From contig LS483371.1 of the NCBI GenBank assembly GCA_900475325.1, forward strand, positions 5,760,001-5,824,000: a stretch of DNA of 64,000 nucleotides, in the 5' to 3' direction. The first letter of the stretch is position 1. Every line of letters begins with the position of its first letter. Below, piece by piece: positions 45,810-55,137 of the stretch. The DNA is from Paucimonas lemoignei (GTDB lineage Bacteria > Pseudomonadota > Gammaproteobacteria > Pseudomonadales > Pseudomonadaceae). The position numbers were made by a program, and so were the translations under genes. Under the pieces are notes generated by a model. It was not told where the DNA came from. It ran no database searches and saw nothing but the letters and a program-made list of their open reading frames with translations.

Positions 45810-46985
45810 ATGTCCATCAAGAAGATGTTCTCGTTACGCTCGCTCGTCTTATTGACATTGAGTGGGTTTGTTATCGCTCCAGCTTTTGCACTTACCGAGA
45901 TCAGAATGGGTGTTGAAGCTGATGTTCCTCCTTTTGAAAGCCGCGATGCAAAAGGCAATCTGGTGGGGCTGAATATCGAACTGGGCAATGCACTGTGCGC
46001 GGAGTTGAAGGTGCACTGCCGCTGGATCGACCAGCCTTACGCGACCAATATCGCCGCGCTGCAAGCCAACAAGTTCGACGTCATCATGCCCATGACGCCA
46101 ACCGAGTCACGCAGGCAGACGGTCGACTTTACCGAGGTGATGTACCCGCTTACCAGCCAGCTCGTGGCCGCGAAGGGCTCAGCGCTGGAACCCACAGCAG
46201 CGGCCCTCAAGGGAAAACGTATCGGCGTGCTCAAAGGCACCAGCCGTGAGGCATTTGCGCTGGCGAAATGGGCCAGCGCGGGCGTCGAGATACGAAGCTT
46301 TGGTCTCAATGCCGAGCTGATTGAAAACCTGTTAGCCGGGAAACTGGACGCCACGCTGCAAGACACCCTCGAGATATCCGAGGCCTTGCTCAGCAAACCG
46401 GCGGGCAGTGGATATGACTTTGCCGGCCCGCCACTGAGTGATGCAATGCTGGGCACTGGTGTCGCCATGGCCGTGCGCAAGGACGATCAAGACCTTAAAC
46501 ACAAGCTCGACAAGGCGTTGGCAGCCCTCAAGGCCAATGGCAAACATCAGGCGATCATCACCCGTTACCTGCCCACAACCGCCGCCGGCCCGCAGCAGCC
46601 CTCGCCACTGCAATTCATCCCGGCTGGCGAAGGAAGGCCCTTCTCTCAAGCGGTACGGGCGGGTGATTTCCTGTACTTGTCCGGGCTGTTAGGCGATGAC
46701 GCCCAGGGTAATTTCCCGAAAGGCACTGCGGCCCAGACCACAGCGATCATGGACAGCATGAGCGCAATCCTGAAAAGCAACGGCGTGGCGCTGGCGGACG
46801 TCGTGAAGTGCACGGTCATCATGGCCGACATCAAGGATTTCGCGGACATGAACAGGGTGTACTCAGGCTACTTTGCTGCTGGCAGATTTCCTGCCCGCAC
46901 GACTTACGAAGCCGCCAGGCTGATTGCAGATGCCAAGATTGAAATCGAATGCATGGCCTATGCGCCGATCACGACGACGCCATGA
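45810..46985 (+). CDS. ABC-type amino acid-binding protein fused to a RidA domain
   Basis: A 391-residue predicted exported protein. Residues 1-27 are a signal peptide (cleavage after AFA). Residues 28-255 form a type 3 periplasmic solute-binding domain (TEIRMGVEADVPPFESRDAK, then VIMPMTPTESRRQTVDFTEV). A Pro/Gln linker leads to a C-terminal RidA/YjgF domain (269-388; GDFLYLSGLLGDDAQG, FPARTTYEAARL, KIEIECMAY). Arg363 and Glu378 align with E. coli RidA Arg105 and Glu120, which stabilise imine hydrolysis. AAGG precedes the ATG. No permease or ATPase gene is adjacent. Enzyme activity in the periplasm is an inference; RidA normally acts in the cytoplasm on 2-aminoacrylate-type imines. Confidence 0.85.
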   Translation: MSIKKMFSLRSLVLLTLSGFVIAPAFALTEIRMGVEADVPPFESRDAKGNLVGLNIELGNALCAELKVHCRWIDQPYATNIAALQANKFDVIMPMTPTESRRQTVDFTEVMYPLTSQLVAAKGSALEPTAAALKGKRIGVLKGTSREAFALAKWASAGVEIRSFGLNAELIENLLAGKLDATLQDTLEISEALLSKPAGSGYDFAGPPLSDAMLGTGVAMAVRKDDQDLKHKLDKALAALKANGKHQAIITRYLPTTAAGPQQPSPLQFIPAGEGRPFSQAVRAGDFLYLSGLLGDDAQGNFPKGTAAQTTAIMDSMSAILKSNGVALADVVKCTVIMADIKDFADMNRVYSGYFAAGRFPARTTYEAARLIADAKIEIECMAYAPITTTP

Positions 46986-47007
46986 AAAGTGACGTCCTGC
47001 ATGGCCA

Positions 47008-47030
47008 GCGCGGTGCCTGGAGCACCGCGC
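47008..47030. terminator. Hairpin between convergent genes
   Basis: A perfect 9-bp stem GCGCGGTGC / GCACCGCGC with a 5-nt loop lies between the convergent SBP-RidA and response-regulator genes. No T-run follows on either side, so its terminator function is uncertain. Confidence 0.45.
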
Positions 47031-47042
47031 CGTGCCACACGA

Positions 47043-47939
47043 TCAAGCACCCGGCGAGAAATGCTTCTGCGCGGTGCCGCGGGCGATCAGGCGGGAGATG
47101 TAGTCCAGCTTCTGCGCGTCCTGGTCGGTGAAGCGGAAGGTCACTTGCAACCAGTCGCTGTCGGGCTTTGGCTCGAACGCGGTGATGGTGTGCAGGTAGC
47201 CATTGAGCCGCGCCACTTCATTGGTCTCGCCCTGCTCCAGATCGAGCACAGCCTGTTCCAGAATCTGTGGCAGGACTTCGCCGCGGCGTACTACCAGCGA
47301 CGCTTCCTTGAGGGTCAGGGCCTTGATCACGCAGCTCTGATTACCACTGGACAGCCGCAGCTGCCCCTGACCGCGACCAGCAGGCTCTTTTTCTGCGGCG
47401 GTCTGTTGCTGCACAGGCGGTGCCTTGGCGATACCACCTGAAGGGGCAGCCGCAGGCCTGACCACTTCCGCCTTGCCACCCGTCAGCGCGCTCAGCGACT
47501 CATTGAGCCCGGAGCTGACCCGTGCCGGACCGCTGGACATCACTGCTTCCAGCTTTCCGACCTTGGCGAAGGCTTTTTTGACCTTGGTGAGCAACTGTTC
47601 GTTGGTGAACGGCTTGCCGACGAAATCGGTCACGCCCGCCTGAATGGCCTGCACCACGTTTTCCTTGTCGCCACGGCTAGTCACCATGATGAACGGCACG
47701 GTTTTCAGGTAGTTGTCCTGCCCGCGACACCAGGCCAGCAGTTCGAGGCCGGACATTTCCGGCATTTCCCAATCGCACAGAATCAGGTCAAACGTCTCGC
47801 GGCTCAGCAAAACCTGAGCCTTGCGGCCGTTAACGGCGTCTTCGGTGTGAATACCGGGAAAGTAATTGCGCAGACCTTTCTTTACCAAATCGCGAATGAA
47901 AGTCGCGTCATCCACGATCAAAACACTGACTTTACTCAT
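47043..47939 (-). CDS. Response regulator with degenerate PilZ-like C-domain
   Basis: A 298-residue protein: receiver domain (1-125; acidic DD at 10-11, phosphoacceptor Asp56 in LILCDWEMPEMSG, switch Lys in FVGKPF), an Ala/Pro/Gln linker, and a C-terminal region that resembles PilZ (CVIKALTLKEASLVVRRGEVLPQ... WLQVTFRFTD) but lacks the RxxxR motif that binds cyclic di-GMP. It corresponds in place to PA5364 (from memory), next to phoU. The start at 47939 was preferred because the 42-codon upstream extension is unsupported. No sensor kinase is adjacent. Confidence 0.85.
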   Translation of the reverse strand: MSKVSVLIVDDATFIRDLVKKGLRNYFPGIHTEDAVNGRKAQVLLSRETFDLILCDWEMPEMSGLELLAWCRGQDNYLKTVPFIMVTSRGDKENVVQAIQAGVTDFVGKPFTNEQLLTKVKKAFAKVGKLEAVMSSGPARVSSGLNESLSALTGGKAEVVRPAAAPSGGIAKAPPVQQQTAAEKEPAGRGQGQLRLSSGNQSCVIKALTLKEASLVVRRGEVLPQILEQAVLDLEQGETNEVARLNGYLHTITAFEPKPDSDWLQVTFRFTDQDAQKLDYISRLIARGTAQKHFSPGA

Positions 47940-48106
47940 CGACGCTCCTGCGGGCGTGTCCGCCTGGATCGGCGAACTGCGTTGCTGCCTGACACACCCT
48001 ATATTTCGGCAAGCATAGCGTTGACTACTAGCCAACAGCCATCCTGATTGACGACGCCAGGACATTTAATTCGCGGGCGGCTGAAAAATTCATAAGCCCG
48101 TGAACG

Positions 48107-48136
48107 AAAACGCCCAGCTGCGAGCTGGGCGTTTTT
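48107..48136 (-). terminator. Terminator of the pst-phoU operon
   Basis: CGCCCAGCT and AGCTGGGCG form a 9-bp stem with a 3-nt loop; the minus strand continues GTTTTCGTTC, and a T6 run on the other side makes it bidirectional. It follows the phoU stop by about 12 bp. Confidence 0.85.
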
Positions 48137-48148
48137 TCGCAGGCAATC

Positions 48149-48910
48149 TTACTTATCGTCAGCTTGGCCAGGAACATTAGGGCTTTCGCTCGATATCCCT
48201 TGAACCTCTTCTTTCATGCGCTTGAGGCCCATGTGCCGCACGTCGGTGCCGCGCACCAGATAGATGACCAGCTCGGAAATGTTACGAGCGTGGTCGCCGA
48301 TCCGCTCCAGCGAGCGCAGCACCCAGATCACGTTGAGAACACGGGAGATCGAACGCGGGTCTTCCATCATGTAGGTCGCCAGCTCGCGCAGGGCGGTCTT
48401 GTATTCGCGGTCGATGATCTTGTCGTACTGGGCAACCGACAGCGCCAACTCAGGGTCGAAGCGTGCGAAGGAGTCCAGTGCATCGCGAACCATGTTGCGC
48501 ACCTGGTCGCCGATGTGGCGCACCTCAACGTAACCGCGCGGTGACTCGCCTTCTTCACACAGCTGGATGGCGCGACGGGCGATCTTGGTCGCTTCGTCGC
48601 CGATGCGCTCAAGGTCGATCACCGACTTGGAGATGCTGATGATCAGACGCAGGTCAGATGCAGCCGGCTGACGACGGGCAAGGATGCGCAGGCATTCTTC
48701 GTCGATGTTGCGCTCCATCTGGTTGATGCGGTCGTCAACTTCCCGAACCCGCACGGCCAGACCGGAATCGGCTTCGATCAAGGCAGTCACGGCATCGTTG
48801 ACCTGCTTTTCGACCAAACCGCCCATCTCGAGCAAATGGCTGCGTACTTCTTCGAGCTCAGCGTTGAACTGTTGCGAGATGTGATGCGTGAGGCTGTCTT
48901 TATGAATCAT
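48149..48910 (-). CDS. phoU: Phosphate transport regulator PhoU
   Basis: A 253-residue PhoU of two three-helix bundles, each with the characteristic metal-binding ExxxD patterns (DRINQMERNIDEECLRILARRQP, DLERIGDEATKIARR; second repeat EYKTALRELATYMMEDP, SLERIGDHARNISE). PhoU signals the state of the Pst transporter to PhoR, keeping PhoB off when phosphate is ample. It is the last gene of the pst operon. Intact. Confidence 0.97.
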   Translation of the reverse strand: MIHKDSLTHHISQQFNAELEEVRSHLLEMGGLVEKQVNDAVTALIEADSGLAVRVREVDDRINQMERNIDEECLRILARRQPAASDLRLIISISKSVIDLERIGDEATKIARRAIQLCEEGESPRGYVEVRHIGDQVRNMVRDALDSFARFDPELALSVAQYDKIIDREYKTALRELATYMMEDPRSISRVLNVIWVLRSLERIGDHARNISELVIYLVRGTDVRHMGLKRMKEEVQGISSESPNVPGQADDK

Positions 48911-48978
48911 GCTTGGTGTCCTTGGAACGTCCGGTTAAGTGCGAAAACGCAGCGGTGCTTCAGGGTTTTGAGCAAGTC

Positions 48979-49812
48979 CTAGCCATAACGACCGGTGATG
49001 TAATCTTCCGTCTGTTTTTTAGCCGGGTTGGTGAACATCGTGTCCGTGTCACCGAACTCGACCAGTTTGCCCATGTACATAAACGCGGTGTAATCCGAAA
49101 CCCGTGCGGCCTGCTGCATGTTGTGAGTAACGATCACAATGGTGTATTTGGATTTCAGTTCGTAGATCAGCTCTTCAACTTTCAGCGTTGAAATCGGATC
49201 AAGAGCCGAACAGGGTTCGTCGAGCAACAGAAATTCCGGCTCCACGGCAATCGTGCGGGCAATCACCAGACGCTGCTGCTGACCGCCGGACAGACCCAGG
49301 GCCGACTCGTGCAGGCGATCCTTGACCTCCTCCCACAATGCCGCCCCTTTGAGCGCCCACTCGACTGCTTCGTCGAGCACCCGCTTTTTGTTGATGCCCT
49401 GAATGCGCAAGCCGTAGACCACGTTCTCGTAGATGGTCTTGGGGAAAGGGTTGGGCTTCTGGAACACCATGCCCACGCGACGACGCAATTCGGCGACGTC
49501 TTCGCCCTTGGTGTAGATGTCATGACCGTACAGATTGATCGCGCCTTCAACGCGGCAGCCGTCCACCAGATCGTTCATACGGTTGAAGGTGCGCAGCAAC
49601 GTGGATTTGCCGCAGCCGGACGGGCCGATGAACGCCGTCACACGCTGTTTCGGAATATTCAGGCTGACATCGAACAGTGCCTGCTTGTCACCGTAGAACA
49701 GGTTCAGGCCCGGCACTTCGATCGCCACGGTTTCGTCGGCCAGATGCAGGCCAGACTTGTTGCGCCCCAGGGCTGACATATTGATACCTCGTGCCGGGTT
49801 GGGCGGTTGCAT
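48979..49812 (-). CDS. pstB: Phosphate ABC transporter ATPase PstB
   Basis: A 277-residue ABC ATPase. Walker [13 protein letters not shown], the phosphate-type [12 protein letters not shown] segment, signature [13 protein letters not shown] and Walker [14 protein letters not shown] are all intact. ATP hydrolysis drives phosphate import through PstA/PstC. Start uncertain by 11 codons (an internal Met follows, before [10 protein letters not shown]). A lone REP unit lies in the gap to pstA. Confidence 0.96.
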   Translation of the reverse strand: MQPPNPARGINMSALGRNKSGLHLADETVAIEVPGLNLFYGDKQALFDVSLNIPKQRVTAFIGPSGCGKSTLLRTFNRMNDLVDGCRVEGAINLYGHDIYTKGEDVAELRRRVGMVFQKPNPFPKTIYENVVYGLRIQGINKKRVLDEAVEWALKGAALWEEVKDRLHESALGLSGGQQQRLVIARTIAVEPEFLLLDEPCSALDPISTLKVEELIYELKSKYTIVIVTHNMQQAARVSDYTAFMYMGKLVEFGDTDTMFTNPAKKQTEDYITGRYG

Positions 49813-49893
49813 GGATTGCTCCTTACGCTAACCAATTCATCTGTTTGCGTAGGACCCGCTCAAGCTGGGAGGGCATCGGCACACTCAATGGCG

Positions 49894-49919
49894 CCTTCCC
49901 GGCTAAAGCCGGTCCCACG
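49894..49919. repeat. Solitary REP half, class A
   Basis: CTTCCCGGCTAAAGCCGGTC plus CCACGG is the right arm of the class A pair seen at 57396 and 59576, without a left arm. It sits between pstA and pstB, inside the operon. Confidence 0.75.
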
Positions 49920-49938
49920 GGACCTTCGATTTGTTCGA

Positions 49939-51609
49939 TCAACTATCAAGCGCTTTGTACTTTTCCCGCAGGTGGTTACGAATCGCCACTGCGGACAGGT
50001 TAAGCAAGGCGATCACTAGCACCAGCAGCAACGCGGTGGCGTAGACCAACGGCCGCGCCGCCTCGACGTTGGGGCTTTGGAAACCGACGTCATAAATATG
50101 GAACCCCAGGTGCATGATCTTCTGATCCAGGTGCAGATAAGGGTAGTTACCGTCCACCGGCAGCGACGGCGCAAGCTTCACGACGCCCACCAGCATCAGC
50201 GGCGCGACTTCACCGGCTGCGCGAGCCACCGCCAGGATCAAGCCTGTCATCATCGCCGGGCTGGCCATGGGCAGAACGATCTTCCAAAGGGTTTCAGCCT
50301 TGGTGGCGCCCAGCGCCAGCGAGCCTTCGCGCAGGGTCAACGGGATGCGTGCCAGCCCTTCTTCGGTCGCCACGATCACCACCGGCACAGCCAGCAGTGC
50401 CAGGGTCAGCGAAGCCCAGAGCAAACCGGGCGTACCAAAGGTCGGCGCGGGCAGCGCCTCGGGGAAGAACAGCCGGTCCACCGAGCCGCCCAGCACATAA
50501 ACAAAAAAGCCCAGCCCGAACACGCCATAGACAATCGCCGGTACGCCCGCCAGATTGTTCACGGCGATGCGGATCAGTCGGGTCACAGGACCTTGCCGGG
50601 CGTATTCACGCAGGTAAACCGCAGCCAGTACGCCAAAGGGCGTGACGATCACGGCCATGATCAGGGTCATCATCACGGTGCCGAAAATCGCCGGGAAGAT
50701 GCCGCCTTCTGTGTTCGCCTCGCGGGGGTCTTCGCTGAGGAATTCCCACAGTTTCTTGAAATAGAAGCCGAGCTTGGTCAGCGTACCCATGCCGTTGGGC
50801 TGGTAGGCGTGGACGATTTTGCCCAGGCTGATCTCCACTTCCTGACCGTTGGCGTCGCGCGCCGTCAGGCTGTCGCGGTCAAACGCTTCGTGCAGCGCAG
50901 CCAGTTGGGCCTCGATCACTGTGTAGCGGCTGTCGAGTTCAGCGCGCTCGCTGGCCATATCTGCTTGAGCCTCGGCGTTCAGCGTGTCGTTCAGCTCCAG
51001 TTTGCGCGCCTGCAAACGCAGCCGCTCGATGCCATGGTTGATGGCGCCGATGTCTGTCTTTTCCAGCCGGTAAAGCTCGTCAGCCAGACCTTCAACACGC
51101 TGGATGCGCTCCTGCAGGGTCGGCCAGGCCGCTTCGCCTTCAGCCACCACCTTGCCGCTTTCCTTCACGTTGACCAGATAGCCGTAGAAGTTGCCCCACT
51201 CACGCCGCTCCAGGGTCATCAACTCGGCGGGCGTGCTCTGCTCGGACAACCACTCACCGATAACCCAGGTGAAATCACTGGGGCCAACATCACGGTTACC
51301 CACCTTGAACAGCTCACGGGTCATGAACTCCGGGCCATTGGCAGGCACCGGCAAGCCCGAACCACGCAGACGTTCGCGCGGCACTTGTTCGGTCTCGACC
51401 ACTTCGCCGATGAGCACGTGCTTTTCCTGATTGGGCACGTCGTACTGCGCGTACACCAGATCCGCCGGCCAGAAATGCCCCAGACCGCGCACGGCAATCA
51501 CCGAGAGCAGGCCCAGGGTCATGATGACGGCGATCGTCACCGCACCCGCGCTCATCCAGACGCCTGGGGCGCCTGTCTTGAACCAGCTCTTGAGGGAGTT
51601 CTTTTTCAC
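49939..51609 (-). CDS. pstA: Phosphate ABC transporter permease PstA (long form)
   Basis: A 556-residue permease, about 260 residues longer than E. coli PstA. The N-terminal half has one transmembrane helix (about 18-40) followed by a long soluble, partly coiled-coil region (about 45-290). The C-terminal half carries the permease domain (six helices; EGSLALGATKAETLWKIVLP coupling loop, ARAAGEVAPLMLVG). Long PstA proteins are standard in Pseudomonas. It starts at GTG (GGAAGG upstream), 15 bp after pstC. Confidence 0.95.
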   Translation of the reverse strand: MKKNSLKSWFKTGAPGVWMSAGAVTIAVIMTLGLLSVIAVRGLGHFWPADLVYAQYDVPNQEKHVLIGEVVETEQVPRERLRGSGLPVPANGPEFMTRELFKVGNRDVGPSDFTWVIGEWLSEQSTPAELMTLERREWGNFYGYLVNVKESGKVVAEGEAAWPTLQERIQRVEGLADELYRLEKTDIGAINHGIERLRLQARKLELNDTLNAEAQADMASERAELDSRYTVIEAQLAALHEAFDRDSLTARDANGQEVEISLGKIVHAYQPNGMGTLTKLGFYFKKLWEFLSEDPREANTEGGIFPAIFGTVMMTLIMAVIVTPFGVLAAVYLREYARQGPVTRLIRIAVNNLAGVPAIVYGVFGLGFFVYVLGGSVDRLFFPEALPAPTFGTPGLLWASLTLALLAVPVVIVATEEGLARIPLTLREGSLALGATKAETLWKIVLPMASPAMMTGLILAVARAAGEVAPLMLVGVVKLAPSLPVDGNYPYLHLDQKIMHLGFHIYDVGFQSPNVEAARPLVYATALLLVLVIALLNLSAVAIRNHLREKYKALDS

Positions 51610-51624
51610 GAACTGCTACCTTCC

Positions 51625-53886
51625 TTAGAGAGACGAGTATTGCTTGCGCAGGCGCTGACGGATCAGCTCTGCGAGGGTGTTCATCACGAAGGTGAAGATC
51701 AGCAGCACCAGCGCTGCCAGGAACAACACCCGATAATGACTGCCACCCACCTCCGACTCCGGCATCTCCACGGCCACGTTGGCCGCCAGCGTGCGCATCC
51801 CCTCAAACAGATTCATGTCCATGATCGGCGTATTACCTGTCGCCATGAGCACGATCATGGTCTCGCCCACCGCACGGCCCATGCCGATCATCAAGGCCGA
51901 GAAAATCCCCGGGCTGGCGGTCAGGATCACCACGCGAGTCAGGGTCTGCCAAGGCGTGGCACCCAACGCCAGCGAGCCCAGGGTCAGGCCGCGTGGCACG
52001 CTGAATATGGCGTCTTCGGCAATCGAGTAAATGTTGGGGATCACTGCAAAGCCCATGGCGATGCCCACCACCAGCGCATTGCGCTGATCGTAGGTGATGC
52101 CCAGATCGTGGGAGATCCACATGCGCATGTCGCCACCGAAGAACCAGTTCTCCAGATGCGGACTCATGCTCAGGGCGAACCAGCCCACCAACAGCACCAC
52201 CGGCAACAGAATGGCGGCTTCCCAACCATCGGGCACCCGCAGGCGAATGGAGTCAGGCATGCGACTCCAGCCGAAACCGGCCAGCAGAATGCCAATCGGG
52301 GTCAGCAGCAACAGGCTGAAGACACCCGGCAAATGGCCTTCCAGATAGGGCGCCAGGAACAGCCCGGCGAAGAAGCCGAGGATCACCGTGGGCATGGCTT
52401 CCATCAGCTCGATTACCGGCTTGACCTTGCGACGCATCGCCGGAGCCATGAAGTAAGCGGTGTAGATGGCGGCGGCAATCGCCAGTGGCGCCGCCAGCAA
52501 CATGGCGTAGAACGCTGCCTTGAGCGTGCCGTACGTCAGCGGCGCAAGGCTCAGCTTGGGCTCGAAATCACTGTTGGACGCGGTGGACTGCCAGACGTAC
52601 TGCGGCGAGTCGTAATTCTCGTACCAGACCTTGCCCCACAGCGCGCTCCATGACACTTCCGGGTGCGGGTTTTTCAGGGTCATCGGCAACAGCGCACCGC
52701 CCTGCTCCACCAGCAACTGATCCGCCCGAGGCGACAGGGCAACAATCCCTGAACCTGACGCGACCTGCTCAACCAGCAACGTGCGATGCGCAGTACTGTG
52801 GAACACGCCCAACTGCCCCGAAGCATCCAGCGCCACGAAGCCTTTACGACGTTGCTCGGCGGTAATCTGCGTGATCGGCGCGTGCCCCATGCGGAAGTCG
52901 CGAATGTGCATGAAGCGCATCTCTTCATCCACGTCCCGCGCCATGAACCACTGAGCCATGGAGCCTTTGGAGTTACCGATGATCAACGAAATGCCGCCAA
53001 CCAACTGAGTGCTGGCAGTGATTTCCGCGTTGGCGTCTTCCAGTAGCTTGTAGCGACCATTGAGTGTGCGATCACGCAGGCTGAACACATCGGCCTGGGC
53101 GCGGCCATTGATCACATACAGCCATTGCTGACGCGGGTCGATGTAAATGGCTTTGACCGTCGACGAGGTTTGCGGCAGCTCGATACGCTCCTGCTCGCGC
53201 GTGACCTCGCCGGTCATCATGTTCTCTTTGTTCGCCAGGGAGAAAACATGCAGCTGCGTGCCTGTGGAACCGGCGATCAGCAGGGTTTCGCCATTGGCAT
53301 TGAGGCTGACGTGCTCCAGCGCACGGCCCTGATCATCCAGAACCAACGGCGTTTCGCCATAGGGCCAGGTAATGGTCGGAGTAATGGTTTTCTGGTTGTT
53401 CGGGTAAGTGACCAGATAGTTATGGCGAAACGCGAGCACCTGGCCATTGGACAAGCCCAGCGCTACCAGCGGCGTGCCGGGCTGATCCTGACCAATGGAC
53501 GTCACGCTTACGCCCGCAGGCAGCGGCAGGCCAACGCGTTTGAGTTCGGCGCCATCACCCAGGCGGAAAAAAATCGCTTCACCTTTGTCCGAAACCCGCA
53601 TGCCGACCTGATTCTGCTCTTCGACGGCAAGCATCAGCGGCTTGCCTGCATCGTTGATCCAGGCGGGCTTGAGAGGGTTTTCCGCGTTCAGGCTGGCGCC
53701 TTGAAACAACGGCGCGACCACATAAGCCAGGTAGAAGAAGATCAAGGTGATTGCTGCAAGCACGGCAAGGCCGCCGACGGCCACATACCAGCGGGTCAGG
53801 CGATCCTTGAAGGCGCGAACGCGACGCTTGCGTTGCATCTCCGGCGTATTGAAATCAATGCGCTGAGAGGATGAGTTTTGAGTCAT
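51625..53886 (-). CDS. pstC: Phosphate ABC transporter permease PstC (long form)
   Basis: A 753-residue permease, more than twice the length of E. coli PstC. A transmembrane helix at about 33-55 is followed by a large periplasmic segment of about 400 residues with beta-propeller-like repeats (GQVLAFRHNYLVTYPNN, ASGQLGVFHSTAHR). The C-terminal part holds the permease core (LEGHLPGVFSLLLLTPIGIL, RGLTLGSLALGATPWQTLTRVV, GRAVGETMIVLMATGN). Long PstC is normal in the genus. A Pho-box array lies just upstream. Confidence 0.95.
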   Translation of the reverse strand: MTQNSSSQRIDFNTPEMQRKRRVRAFKDRLTRWYVAVGGLAVLAAITLIFFYLAYVVAPLFQGASLNAENPLKPAWINDAGKPLMLAVEEQNQVGMRVSDKGEAIFFRLGDGAELKRVGLPLPAGVSVTSIGQDQPGTPLVALGLSNGQVLAFRHNYLVTYPNNQKTITPTITWPYGETPLVLDDQGRALEHVSLNANGETLLIAGSTGTQLHVFSLANKENMMTGEVTREQERIELPQTSSTVKAIYIDPRQQWLYVINGRAQADVFSLRDRTLNGRYKLLEDANAEITASTQLVGGISLIIGNSKGSMAQWFMARDVDEEMRFMHIRDFRMGHAPITQITAEQRRKGFVALDASGQLGVFHSTAHRTLLVEQVASGSGIVALSPRADQLLVEQGGALLPMTLKNPHPEVSWSALWGKVWYENYDSPQYVWQSTASNSDFEPKLSLAPLTYGTLKAAFYAMLLAAPLAIAAAIYTAYFMAPAMRRKVKPVIELMEAMPTVILGFFAGLFLAPYLEGHLPGVFSLLLLTPIGILLAGFGWSRMPDSIRLRVPDGWEAAILLPVVLLVGWFALSMSPHLENWFFGGDMRMWISHDLGITYDQRNALVVGIAMGFAVIPNIYSIAEDAIFSVPRGLTLGSLALGATPWQTLTRVVILTASPGIFSALMIGMGRAVGETMIVLMATGNTPIMDMNLFEGMRTLAANVAVEMPESEVGGSHYRVLFLAALVLLIFTFVMNTLAELIRQRLRKQYSSL

Positions 53887-53931
53887 CGGAGAATTGGCCA
53901 GTTCAACATGCGCACACCCTAAAGGAGCTGT

Positions 53932-53960
53932 ATTACAAAATGGTTACAGTAAGGTGACGC
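53932..53960 (-). promoter_or_regulatory. Pho-box array upstream of pstC
   Basis: On the minus strand GCGTCAC, CTGTAAC and TTGTAAT occur every 11 bp (4-bp spacers CTTA, CATT), matching a 7-4-7 Pho box with an extra half-site. It implies a PhoB-dependent promoter of pstC separate from the one for pstS. A 7-bp hairpin (GGTGGCC/GGCCACC, about 54008-54030) between pstS and pstC could attenuate read-through. Confidence 0.7.
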
Positions 53961-54043
53961 AGAAAAGCCCGCCACCTGTATTCCTGGCAGCGGACTGAAA
54001 CGTGAGGGTGGCCACAGGCAATCCAGGGCCACCGCGATGCGGG

Positions 54044-55039
54044 TTATTTCCCGGCTACCGCGCCTTCCTGCAGGCCCAGATCCGCCAGAGCCTTGGTCAC
54101 AACGCGCGACGGCAGAGGGATGTAGCCATCTTTCATGACCACTTCCTGACCCTGTCTGGACAGCACCAGTTTCACGAACTCGGCTTCCAGCGGTGCCAAG
54201 GGCTTGTTCGGCGCCTTGTTGACGTAAACGTAGAGGAAACGGGACAGCGGGTAAGTGCCGTTCAAGGCATTGGCTTCGTTGTCTTCGACAAACTCGCCGC
54301 CCTCTTTCTTGGCCAGCGGTACGGTGCGCACGCTGGACGTTTTATAACCAATACCGGAATAGCCGATGCCGTTCAGCGAACTGCTGATGGAGCTGACCAC
54401 CGAGGCAGAGCCGGGTTGTTCATTGACGTTGGCCTTGAAGTCGCCTTTGCACAGCGCTTCTTCCTTGAAATAACCGTACGTACCGGAAACCGAATTGCGC
54501 CCGAACAGTTGAATGGGCTTGTTGGTCAGATCGCCGGTGACGCCCACAGCGCCCCAGGTCTTGGCGTCCGCTTTGGCGCCGCACAGCCGAGTGGAGGAGA
54601 AGATCGCATCGACCTGCTGCATGGTCAGGCCCTTGATCGGGTTGTCCTTGTGCACAAAGATGGCCAGCGCATCGACTGCAACCGGAATGGCGGTGGGCTT
54701 GTAGCCGTGTTTCTGTTCGAAGGCCGACAATTCGCCATCTTTCATCTTGCGGCTCATCGGGCCAAGGTTGGCGGTGCCTTCGGTCAGCGCAGGCGGAGCA
54801 GTGGAAGAGCCCGCGGCCTGAATCTGGATATTCACGCTCGGGTACTGCTTCTTGTAAGCCTCAGCCCACAGGGTCATGAGGTTCGCCAACGTATCGGAGC
54901 CGACGCTGGAGAGGTTGCCCGAAACGCCGGATGTCTTCACGTACGGTTTGATTGCCGGGTCAACAGCGGCCACCGCGTTAGCAGTCGCGACGCCAGCGGC
55001 AACGAAGGTCAATGCGGTCATCAAGCGTTTGAAAGTCAT
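54044..55039 (-). CDS. pstS: Phosphate-binding protein PstS
   Basis: A 331-residue periplasmic phosphate-binding protein. A signal peptide ends at AVAA. Phosphate-site segments [44 protein letters not shown] and [15 protein letters not shown] are present, with conserved disulphide cysteines in RLCGAK and ALCKGD. It delivers phosphate to PstCA. GGAG and AAGG ribosome-like sequences lie just upstream of the ATG. A tandem Pho-box array lies about 60 bp upstream. Confidence 0.97.
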   Translation of the reverse strand: MTFKRLMTALTFVAAGVATANAVAAVDPAIKPYVKTSGVSGNLSSVGSDTLANLMTLWAEAYKKQYPSVNIQIQAAGSSTAPPALTEGTANLGPMSRKMKDGELSAFEQKHGYKPTAIPVAVDALAIFVHKDNPIKGLTMQQVDAIFSSTRLCGAKADAKTWGAVGVTGDLTNKPIQLFGRNSVSGTYGYFKEEALCKGDFKANVNEQPGSASVVSSISSSLNGIGYSGIGYKTSSVRTVPLAKKEGGEFVEDNEANALNGTYPLSRFLYVYVNKAPNKPLAPLEAEFVKLVLSRQGQEVVMKDGYIPLPSRVVTKALADLGLQEGAVAGK

Positions 55040-55097
55040 ACCTTGCTCCGAGCGAGGTCAAAAATAGGTCCGTTGGCCCCGAGTATTGGCGGCCTAT

Positions 55098-55137
55098 GTG
55101 ACGACTCTATGAATTGATTGTGACAATTGAATGAAAG
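55098..55137 (-). promoter_or_regulatory. Tandem Pho-box array upstream of pstS
   Basis: On the minus strand four half-sites recur every 11 bp: CTTTCAT, TTGTCAC, AATTCAT, TCGTCAC, with spacers TCAA, AATC, AGAG. This matches two consecutive 7-4-7 PhoB sites. The first half-site overlaps the left arm of the terminator of the neighbouring transporter gene. Confidence 0.8.

Noticed and set aside
50077..52653. 858-codon open frame on the plus strand
   Set aside because: It lies opposite pstA and pstC, whose families are certain; the product is His/Gln/Arg-rich without domains, typical of a frame shadow in GC-rich DNA.
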